Below are positions 8,162 through 18,400 of a DNA stretch of 22,802 nucleotides, one piece after another. Source of the stretch: Ophiostoma sp. CBS 140.51 (lineage: Eukaryota; Ascomycota; Sordariomycetes; Ophiostomatales; Ophiostomataceae); assembly GCA_029298735.1 (NCBI GenBank), contig JANSLP010000437.1, forward strand, positions 1 to 22,802, read 5' to 3'. The position numbers were made by a program, and so were the translations under genes. Under the pieces are notes generated by a model. That model was not told the DNA's origin and searched no databases. It saw only the letters and a program-made list of their open reading frames with translations. Numbering within the stretch: the first letter of the stretch is position 1; each line of letters begins with the position of its first letter.

Positions 8162-10027
8162 ATGATACTATTTTCGTTCGTTTCGACACACTTGACATAA
8201 CAACAAAACACATCCCGAGTGCTGCCAAGTGGCCGTGATGAAACCAGCGGTGCCTACTTCAACATCTTTCTGCATCTATCTCCATGAAAACAATGTCTGC
8301 ACTCTCGAGCATCTGGATACCGCTTCGCCACTTGTCGAGCAGTTTACCCGGTGCATCGGTTGACATTGCGGTCCTCACAGATCGACGTGTAGATGCGTCT
8401 CTGACGAGCTGCTGCGCCTGTTGTGCCTGTTGTTTGTTTGCCGTTGTTTGCTGCCGCTTGCCTGTTGTCGGTATCTTGTCTGTTGACTGTTGCTGGTCGT
8501 TCTCGACGTTTCTGTGGCTGTCAACACGGTCGATCCTGCCCCTTCATCTTGGATATAATCTTGTCACATCTTGAATCTTTCATCTTATACCGGCATGCCA
8601 ATACTCGATAGATGAAAACCGGCTTGCATATATTGCAGACGGCCAGTTCTGATATTGCCCGTTCACCCCAACGACCCCCACGGACTGGCGAGTCTTGCTG
8701 ATGTTTCTCTTGGCACTGTCCTGGGTACATTGTACGTTCTCCATACTGTGCAAGTATTGCTGCGTATGTAGTTCGTACTTTGTCGACCGGTAAGAACTAG
8801 GGTACAGGCTTCTCGCTTTGTCGCAAATAGAGTGCAGGACATGAGTTTCCGATCCGCAAAAGCCAAGACCAAGGCGAAACAGCAATCGCCATCCCGCCCA
8901 ATATTGAGCGCTGCCCGACTCGCCGGGGAGCACACGAGCAGAGAGGATGTAGTACTCATAGTTGAATGTAAACAAGCTCGCCCAAGCAGGCCACTAGGAG
9001 CGCCCAGCAATTGCTTGTAAGTGCTTGTCTGTGTGGGAGGATAGTGAAGGTGAAGAGGCAAAAAGAGGCCTATGGGACAAAAGCATTGGCCATCTGACCC
9101 CTCGCGATTTTATCCCGTTTTGAAATCTCTCATTACCGTCCCCGTGTTTCAAATCTCATGTTGACAGTAAAGCGCCGCAAAAAGATGAGACGAAAAAGAG
9201 GTAGTATTGTCGAGTTCTTGAATTCTCGAGTTGTCGAGTCTCTGGTCATTTGTGTTTTTGAAAATGAGGGGAAAAAAGCAACCATTGCCCCTTTGTCAAC
9301 AATCATGTTGGTAGCCGACTTTACCATCCAAACAAAAACGGTCACGTCTCGCCTCGCTTTGACCGCCGTCTCGTCTGCTGTGCCATCGTCGCAAAGAACG
9401 CAAAGAAGCCAAAGGGCGGAACACGGGACGGTGCAGTAGTCGAAGCAGTTCGCCCCTTTTCAGTGGTACAGAATTTAAGCTTCTTCTGGACTGGAGAGGA
9501 CTCGGGTCTCTCTCACCCTTTTTGCCTGCCTCTTTGACCTCTGATATGAGATCCCTCGCATGCAATACGTCGTAGTGACGCTTTGCTGGGCGTTGCGTCG
9601 TCAGGCCCTGAGTGGCTCCTATTGTCTGTGTGTAGACGGCGCACGTAGCGGTGCACGCATATTGGGCCTGGCCTGCTTAGGCGAGTCCCAAGTGCTTATT
9701 GCGAAGAGGGGGATTCGTTACAGCGTTGTCGCAATGGCAGGATGCTCATTGTGCGTCGTTGATGTTTTGCGAGGAAGGAACATTGTTTGAAGCTAGATCC
9801 GTCGCTTCGCTCTCTCTCCGGCGCCCGTAAGACAGGACTGGCCTGGACCTGCCTGGACCCGTCCGTCGACATTCGAGACTCGATAGGCTGGGCGGCCCGT
9901 AGTCGGTAGCTTTGCCATCGACTTTTTGTGTGGACTACTCCGTATTGTTGTCTTCATCTCGTATACCGGCCATGTCATCCTTCGCCGGCAGGGCTACAGA
10001 TTGCAGAACCACTCAAAGTACACGCAG

Positions 10028-11068
10028 ATGATCACAGGCCATTGTCCAACAGGCCGTATGTGCTGGCTCCAATGCGCGCGGTCGCAGCTGGGCCAAGAGT
10101 TAAATTACGTGCATCAAGACCCGCCCTTGGTTTGCGCGTTATCACGATTGTGGCCGCGGCGTCGTCTCTGTTTGGCTGGCTTGGACAGGTCCTTGCTGGC
10201 AGCACTGGCAGCGCTGGCACCAGCCGTGGCGCACAGCTGGCCAGAGGGGACGCCACAATACCGAAAGAGGCAACTTCATCAAGGGTTGCGTGTGTTGGAG
10301 CCTTGGATGGAGACGTGTTTGTGTTTGTGTGTGTGTGGCACCCCGTCCTGTAATTCGTCGTGTCGGTTTCCTTTTGGAGCCTTTCTTGCACGCAGGACAC
10401 CCTCAACTGCCATCCAACTCACGAGGTTAGCGGGCCATGCAGGCTCTTGGCCGGGCCTGGGCATCACCAAACAGGAACAGCGTCTCTTCTCCCCCCTTTT
10501 TTCGATTAAGGTTGGAGCTGTCACACCGCTTCCCCGAACTGAAAACACCAGGGGACAATGGTTGATTGGCCAGCATAGCTGCATCTCCAAAACCGCCTTT
10601 GCCCACTTCTGGTCAGGGCGGACAGGGAGGGCGGATGAGAGACCGGATGGAATCAAAGAAAAGGGAGGAGCCTTTAAGACGGGGTCTCGATCACTCAGAG
10701 AGAGGGATGTAGGGATGGATATGGAAGGAAAGAAGAGCACCCGTGAGCCGAGCTGGTTTTCCATGTTTGAGATGGAGAGCCCCGAATCAGCCGGTTGGCA
10801 AGTTGGTGAGATGGGATTACATGGGCCGGACAATGCTGCTCTCTTTGCTTTCTCACAAACTGGTCACTGTCGACCTACTAATGTGGGGGATGCTCAGGGG
10901 CTGGATTTTGGTTTGGTTGTCGGATGCGCAACGGTCCCCTTTTTTGTCTCTGTTTCTTTTCTTTGTCTGGTCCACCGTTTTGTCTGGCTCGTTTTCTTTG
11001 CCATTGTTTTCATGCATCGCCTCATATTGTGTATGTCCCCGCAAGATGCTCTATTTCGTACCGAGTAG
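10028..11068 (+). other. Long open frame (346 codons), coding status doubtful
   Basis: The frame is open from 9926, and the first ATG is at 10028. I recognise no domain. Against a gene: codon use shows none of the G/C preference at third positions seen in the MFS and RhoGAP genes, and the translation is unusually rich in Cys, Trp and Arg. There is also no obvious promoter. For a gene: the frame is long for its base composition, and its last 65 residues would form one or two hydrophobic helices. I list it so it is not lost; I think it is more likely fortuitous. Confidence 0.15.
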
Positions 11069-11497
11069 ATGACGAGCCTGCTGCATCGCCCAGGCCTTTT
11101 GCCCCTTTGCAGATCGAAATTGGGTCGATTGCGATTGCGAAATCGCTTGTTGGCGCTTCACGTGAAAGAATGCTGGATATGGAGTCTGCGATCTTTCAAT
11201 GCGCACGTCTGCAGTTTCTCCTCATCTGCAATTGTGCAGGACCCTGTCAGGGGTGGCCAGGGGTCCACGCTGGAGAAGAACAGGGGTTGGAAAGCGGTGG
11301 GTAGAGGACGTGCTGGCATGCCAGATGATTGGAGCGCCCTCCTGCTGGATCGGCGGCAGTGCGTTTGCTGCCGTTTTCTTTTGCCTTTCTTTCTTTTTCT
11401 TTCTTCTCGTGGACGCAAAAATGTGACGATCTTCTCACATGGGCTTGTAAGATACACAAATAGTGTCCGTTCTTGCATGCTGCCAATTTAGAGATGC

Positions 11498-11515
11498 ATA
11501 CGGAGCACTCCGTAT
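11498..11515. promoter_or_regulatory. Inverted repeat ATACGGAG-CA-CTCCGTAT
   Basis: The 8-bp arms are perfect with a 2-base spacer. The half-site recurs as TACTCCGTATT at 9936-9946 and as TACGGAGCA at 13748-13756, three occurrences in under 4 kb. The symmetry suggests a dimeric DNA-binding protein site; the CGG triplets are of the kind bound by zinc-cluster factors. Function is inference. Confidence 0.4.
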
Positions 11516-14500
11516 TCGACCTGGGTTCCGTTGAAACCCTTTCCGTTGTTTTCTTTTTACCGGCCTGCAGTCCTTCCGAACGGCACCGGCTGCCCGCTCT
11601 CTCTTTGCTTTTTCTGATGGGCATGTCTCGGGCAGGTATGGAGTGGCACAGAGTGGCCTGGCTGCTGTAAGGAGGAATGACGGGAGGCAGACCCGAGTCG
11701 CTTATCAAGATCAGAGAAGGAAAGGGAGAGCGGTAGGGAACGGTAAAGCGCCCCGGAAGGAAAGGACCGGCAGTGAAAGTCGCAAGGGGGTGGCTGAAAA
11801 GGCTGACAGGGCGTTCTGCCGTGCCTCTGAAGACTCTTGTCTCGTCTGTGATCGATATCGTGATGGGCATCGAAGGATCGAGCACCTGAAAGACCGATTC
11901 CAGGCAAACTGAGATCAGTTGAGACCATTGGATGAGACCAGTTGATATCAGCGCTGTCAGTGGAATCAGCCACCCTGTGGCATGCCTCCGGAGCAAGTGC
12001 CTATTTCGTCGGCCGCCCTAGCATCATTTGATGAGCGTTTCCTTGCCTTCCTAGCCTTTCTTGCGCTGGAACCAACGCAAAGCCGTTGGTGAGGGTCCAT
12101 GCCGCTACACCAGAGTCGGGCTAGGGGCGCGCATGTCAAACAGCACAGCATATTAATCTTCCGCAAGCCGGATTTTTGAAGCCTCTGGCTGGAAATTGAC
12201 TTGGCAGAACAAGCTTCTTTTTGGACCATGCCACAGTATTGGGGGCCCATTTTGGGGGCCGTTCGCCAGTTGTCTCGTTTCTGCTGCTGTTGTTTCGGCA
12301 AGAAATTGCGGTGCCCTGTAGGATGTGTACAAAGTACTTGTGGAAACGGCCGTTGACGACGCTTCATATTCTGTGGCGTTCCCTGCACATCACACTTTCC
12401 TGGGACCGCCTGGCAAAAGGTTAATTCGTTTTTGGAGAGTGTCGTGCATCCCCCACGTCGACGACCTGTGCGAGGGCTAGACACAGAGCTGTTGAGCCCT
12501 TGTCAACGTCGAAATCTTTGTGTGTTGAGTCTTGCTTCTAGCTCGTTTCTCGCTATTCTCCCCGTGATGCTTTTGTTTCTGGATGTTCTGGATGTTGTTT
12601 TGCTGGTTTCTGGTGCTCTTCTCTTTTGCCTTTTTCTTCGATCATGTCTTTGTTGGTTGCCGTCAACTTTTGACACGTGCTGTTTGCTCCGTAGTTTGCC
12701 CACCCTGTAGCCGGCGTCTGGGTAGCGAAATGAGTGCTCTGTAAAAAGGGGTGCTCTCCACAACACTGGCAGCCAAGTGGGTTGTATCGATGTTATCTGC
12801 GGAGCGTTTTCTCAGCATCGAGCAGGGACCATGTTGCTTTGGCTTTGGTCTGGCCCTGGCGTCCTCAACAGCCGCCGTGTCCGTTCTGAGGGTTTGCACC
12901 ATTTCTGAACCCATTTTGAACCCACTGGAAGCCAGCCACCCAGAGAGATCTTTGCCACCAGGGTCTCTCCTTTTCGAAACCTGGGACGCGCTTCTCATCC
13001 CAGGCACGGGCTCCACCTGAGCCACTTTCAGTTCCCAAGCCCTGCCAAAGGCACTGATTTTTAATTAGCAATCCCCGTTCTGAGGTATGCCGACCTGAGG
13101 TGTGGTTTGCAGACCGGCCAGGGCTGTCTTGCTGTCTTGTCAATAACAGAGCGTCTTGTGCGTCTTGGCCAGCCAAGCCAAACGGTGAGGCTACGGCAAG
13201 TGCCAGCGCTTGATCCAGCGCCGCCAGGAGTGAACTCCGTTGTGCTTTATCGTTCTGTCGTAGGCTGTCTCGTTGTCATTTTGTTTGTGCTCCATACAAA
13301 GTAATATGGACTTGCCAGAAAGGATCCGCGACTGGGACAATGTCTTGCCCCGAAGATGACGTGAGAGTCTCAGGTCACGACGGCTAGACGGGTTTGCTAT
13401 CAAAAACAAACTGGCTGTGAGTCTCTTCTGCCACAGCCTTTCTGTTGTTGCTTGGAAGATATCCCACTTTTCCCCATTCTCCCGGTGCCACGCTCCCTCT
13501 GGGTCTCCCCGTCTCAGGGGCCGTCTGCCAGCTGCAGGTACACACGCACATACGGTGCACATACCGTGCATCCAGCGCTTGTCTGTTGGTTTAAAGGTGG
13601 CGTCCCCGAAGAGAAATGGCAAATAGGGGTGACACCGCCGGGTCTTGTTCTCGATTGGCCCCAAGTGGTGTTGCATCCAGCGCTGCTCGCGGCCTAGCCC
13701 TCCGGGCTGCGACGCCAGGAGGTCGTACTGGCGGGTCCCCATAGTCGTACGGAGCACAGCGAGGTATCTCACTGGTAAGATATCTCACAAACAGATACAA
13801 ATAAACACGAATAGGCACTGTCTGAGGGTCTGGCCAAACAGTAAGCTTGCTCGAGTACTTGTGCGTGCCGAGCTGGGAACGGCTGCCAGCATGTTTTTGC
13901 GACTTCGGGGGCCAGCACCAACAGAGCAGAGGTCGGCAGATGCGTGGCTGCTGGTGTTTGTGACGCCCATGTTGTTGTGAGGGCCGTGGATGTGTGCATG
14001 GCGGCGAGCTGCATTTGTGTAGAACACGGGGTATGACTTTTGTAAATATTGACATTAACAAATAGTCTGGTTCCCTCTTTCTCTTGTGCCTGCAACTCCG
14101 CGTAGGCGCATGCAGGTCGCTCTTGCTGTCTTATTGCCCTGCATGCATTCAACATGGCAGGCGCGCCACAAGCGTCTCTTTTTTGAGTCGTTCCTGCCCG
14201 TCCGCCTGCCACGGCCCATCGCACCTTCTAAAGTTCAGCTCTAGAAACTACAGAAACTACAAAATATCGACGAGCTAAATGGAAGTCGCCGCAAAACGGT
14301 TTCCCTTTTTGGCAATTGCGCCAAGCAAGAGGCCCGGCCGTATTGGTGGCAGAACCGGTTTCTGTTCCTAGGGACGCCAGTGCTCGTAATTTCCTTTTCT
14401 TTTTGTGACTTGCCAGCCGCTGGGGCAGGTGGTGCGATAGAGTGCGGTGTGTCTCCAAAAGTGTCTCCAGTTCTTTGCTCCGGTGTACAGGTCCACCTTC

Positions 14501-14762
14501 CCAACCTTGCCACTTTGGACGGGAGTACCTCCTCCCCGGGGCCCAGAAAGGCCACTATGAATACTTGCGTATTTTGACACCTGCTTTTTCGGAGGGCAAT
14601 GTCTCCTTCTCGATGCTTCAAATCCCCCCTCTGCCACATCGCGACCACCACCAAATTACGACGCACCGGCCACGCACATGCGCCCTACCCACGTTAGCAC
14701 ACGACACCCCCGCTGCACCGTCACTGTCTCCTTTTACCTGGCTGGCGCGTAGTGGTGTGCAG

Positions 14763-14767
14763 CCAAT
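14763..14767 (+). promoter_or_regulatory. CCAAT box upstream of the RhoGAP gene
   Basis: GCCAATAAC lies about 725 bases before the ATG, and a second one in reverse orientation lies at 15328-15332, about 160 bases before it. Both could bind the CCAAT-binding complex; short motif, weak evidence. Confidence 0.25.
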
Positions 14768-15488
14768 AACCCAGCCGAGCCAGTCCGGCAGTCTTTCGAC
14801 CCGGCGTTTCCAGTTTCTTTGTCCCATTTTGGGGGCAATTTTTTGTCAGCCTACCTGGGTCAACCTGTCGTCTGGCTGGTCAATTGTCGATTGCCTGCGA
14901 TTGCCCGTGTCTACAAACCCAATTTAATTGTTCTTGCATTCTCCTTTGGCATGTTTGCACAGCCTGACTGCACCCTCACCCCCGTCAGTTTTGTCACGTT
15001 TTTATCACTGCTATTTTTGCTACAATTTGCGACAACTTGCTGCAGCACCCCTCGCTGCCACCGCCTGCCGTCCCGCTGCTCTATGCGACGTCAATCAGGG
15101 TCATCCAGGCATCTCGAAACCTACTGCGAGGCTGCCCTGTGGTTCGCCGAGCTCTGACCCTCGTCTGGCCCACGACCGCCCGTCCGGCTTTGTTTCTCGT
15201 CTCGCACAGTGACCACCCCGTCACTCTCCTCACCCCCTCGAGATCCCTATACTCCTTGAAGTCTCCTTTCAGTCCTCCTAGTCTTTCCGGTTTGTCCTGC
15301 GAGTCCTGTTCTCGCGTCGTTTTGCCTATTGGCTGTCACTTGACGACTTCCCGCTTGGCTTTCCTCCTCCTTCGCCTCCTCCCCCTTCTCGTCTTGGTCT
15401 CTAGTCGCCGACTGGGTTGCTTCTCCTGCATCGTCTCAAGCTTCTCTGCCCGCGTGCTTCGCTCCGCGTCTCCACGCTTTTGCAGACC

Positions 15489-18400
15489 ATGTCGCAGTTT
15501 CCACCCCAAGGCGGCCCTGGGCCGACAGATTCCGCAGATTATTACGAGCATCAGTACGAGCATCAACAACGGCAACCACAGCAGCCGTCTCTGCACCAAC
15601 AGCAGCAACACCAATATCAGCGCCAGTATCAACAGCAGCACCAGCACCAGCAGCCGCCGCCAATATTGCCTCCTTTACAGTCGCCTACACAGCGACAGGA
15701 CCGTCCATACTATCCGCACCATCAACAGCAGCACTACGGCGGCAGCTTGCCCGCCTCGCCCTCCTCACCCACGCTCTCCTCCTCCTCATCCTTCCCAGTC
15801 TCTGCGTCTCCTTCTCCGTCGCCCTCCTTTACATCCTCACCCGTCTCCTATTCGCGACCATCCTTGGACAGCAATACTACCAACAACAACAATATCAACA
15901 ACAACGGCAGCAACTCGCCAGGATCCAGCAGGTCGCAGATCCATCACCCATCTTCTTCCGGAGCCGGGCGTTCGGCTCTCCTGCAGACGAGCGTCAACGT
16001 CAACTCGCCTCTGTCTTCACGGTAAGCCCATTCACACTTCTTCTGTGTTCTCCCATACATTGTACTTCCCTGACCCTCTTGGCTTCCCGCCCCCCTCCTG
16101 TCTCCGGCCCAACCCCTGTCCGTGTCTGCGTGACTAGTCTGTTATGTTGGTTTGGGTTCGTTCCTCTCTTCTTCTTCCTCCTTTCTGTCTGTTTGCGTGC
16201 CTCGTGCCTCCTCAAATCTCGAAAGATCGCCTTGCTTCACGCTTGCTATTTTCGTGATTGGGGAACCGTTCTCGAACAAAGACAGATCCCACGGCCACCC
16301 ACACATACACACAGAAACATACACTACTTCTGTGTGTGGGCGGAAGGCTGTACGACCGCAGGCGCAACGTCTCACAGACGGCCGCCGCTGGAGACAGAGA
16401 GGAGAGAGAAGAGCCCTGACACTGTTTCCTCCACCCCCTGTCCATTTCCCTACGTTTCTGGCCAGGCCACCCTGCTGTGCAACCCGCCCCCATTCTGCCA
16501 CACCGTCGTGCCCGCTGGGAAGACTCAATTGCTAATTAATCCTCCTTCATCTTCTCTCCTTCGTTCTTTACCTTTTTCACGAAATACAGACCTCAAAGAA
16601 AACCAGCTCCCAGTCCGCTCCATACGAGCACAGCTATCTCGCCCCCGACGACTTCGACGCCATCGGGCTTCAGTTTTCCTTTCCCCAGCTCTCCAAATCC
16701 GAACGGCAGCCCGCGAGGCACCACCAGCGGCTTTCAAGAGCCCCTCGACATTCCTCAGATCGTGACGACCGGCCCCGAATCGCCTCGTCCCGAACGCGAC
16801 CAGAGCTTGGGCGCTGCCGAGAAGACATACTTCAACAGCGACTCCTCAGGAGCGTCTACTCCCGTCGAAGAGATATCGAATCCCATGTTCGTACCGCCTC
16901 GTCCAAGTCACTGCCCGACGTTTCTTTTTCGTCTCTTTTTCTTTCTCTGTTTCGCTCGGTCTCTCCATACAAGGAAAAGCAGCTGGGTTTCTCACTCCGT
17001 TGTGGCCAATGAGACGGTCCCGTAGAGGTTGGGCTGAAGTCGGGCTACCAGTCTGACGTTCTCTCGTCTTCTCTGGGTCTTCTCTCTGGTCTTACTTTTG
17101 TTCTTGAATCCAGCCATTTTCCCTTTGTTTTCTTTCCCCTTACGTCGCTCCTATATCTAACAGACTCTCTCTTTCTCCCTCTCTCAGACCCGCGGTTTCT
17201 CCTCGTCTTCCGAATGACAATCGAAGCGTTTCCGACTCCGCTGTGACCCCTAAGCCTCTCGCGGGCGCAACAATCTCATCACGGGCAGTCATGGCTGGCC
17301 CTTCGACCGCCCCCCTTGCTGAGGCAAATGGCGCGCCCCGGAACGCCTCCATCGACTCTGGTGTGTCGGCCCTGTCGAACAGTTCCACTGCACGAAAGAA
17401 CTCGACCGACAGCGTCACAACACACGACATCCCCTCCATCATCAAGGCTGCTGGCAGTGCAGAGGCCGTTATTGAGCACCTCCTTAAAGAGAAGCAGGCC
17501 CAGTCTCAGCAGAATGCACAGCTATGGCGCCTCGTCGACAAGCAGCGGGCCATGATCCTAGGCCTCAACAAGGACCTGGAGCGGGCACTCAAGGACAAGG
17601 AGAAGTACCGGAGAAAGGTCAAGGAGTTCTTGCCAGACCATGGCCGGCCACCAGTCCCTCTCATCCCAGAAAGCACCGCCTCGCAACAGCAGCAGAAAGG
17701 CATGCCGGGTAGCAGCGCACAGAACGGCAGCACATCAAGTCTTCCAGCGCTCAGCATAAGCACGATGAACCGAGTCGCGTCTGAAGACGTTCCCTCGTCG
17801 CCCGTGAGCGTCAAGGACTCGCCCGTGCACTCTCCTCTGCAGTCGCCGGTGGACATGTCTTTGGCGCCGTACCCCATCACACCGCCCGCAGACCAGCCTT
17901 CTATCGCCGCCGCATCTGCTGTTGGTGGTCTGCTGGACCCCGTTGAGTCGATGCCTCGTCCTCAGGACCACGCCCTGGACAACTTTGACCATGAGGCCGA
18001 AGACCGCGCGGCCGACTCTGCTCGCCACACTACCAATGCCGCCAACGATATTCCCATTAGCTTCTCTCTCCCGCCATCCCGCAGTCTGCCCAGCAAACCG
18101 CCACAAGTCCCACCTCCGCAGATTCCCTCAGCCTCGTCCGAAGATGGCGGCGCCTCGCAGTTCCCGCCACCACCAGCCCCGCCACCACGCAAGCCCCCAC
18201 CGGCACCGTTATTGCTTCGGGACCCCCGCCCCAGCCCTACCATCCCCATCGACGATGAAGTCCTCGAGTCAGACTCCGACTACGACTCTCTGCTCGAAGT
18301 GACTGAAATTGCCGAGAAGGAGAAACGCGGCCGGCGGAGAACACGCGAGGAGGATGACCGTGAACGGGAGATTCTTGCTATTCAGGAGGCCGAGATTCGG

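Larger units (their letters stand above)
6224..10027. other. Left part of a 9.3-kb gene-poor interval
   Basis: I see no coding region I can support. Open frames here, for example the plus-strand 191-codon frame ending at 7891, are rich in Phe, Leu, Cys and Ser because the DNA is T- and C-rich, and show no third-position bias. The interval contains the 3' end of the proline-rich gene, poly-A and CT tracts around 7080-7130 and 7600-7750, degenerate TGTTG repeats at about 8415-8475, and the hairpins and tandem repeat listed separately. Confidence 0.5.
11069..15488. other. Right part of the gene-poor interval and BEM3 leader
   Basis: No supported gene. The minus-strand frames at 11247-11996 and 14241-14666 and the plus-strand frames near 15037 lack domains and gene-like codon use. 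From about 14900 the sequence becomes CT-rich, as expected for the promoter and long leader of the RhoGAP gene. CCAAT boxes occur at 14763-14767 (+) and 15328-15332 (as ATTGG). Confidence 0.5.

Noticed and set aside
10279..10833. Minus-strand 184-codon open frame
   Set aside because: It lies opposite another open frame, has no domain and is compositionally unremarkable; likely chance.
11247..11996. Minus-strand 249-codon open frame
   Set aside because: It begins with TTG; from its first ATG it is about 207 codons. There is no domain and no gene-like codon bias.
15037..16137. Plus-strand 366-codon frame overlapping exon 1 of the RhoGAP gene
   Set aside because: It overlaps the MSQFPPQGG-containing frame, which fits the splice phase and the Gln/Asn-rich style of the protein; this one is an Arg/Ser/His-rich shadow.
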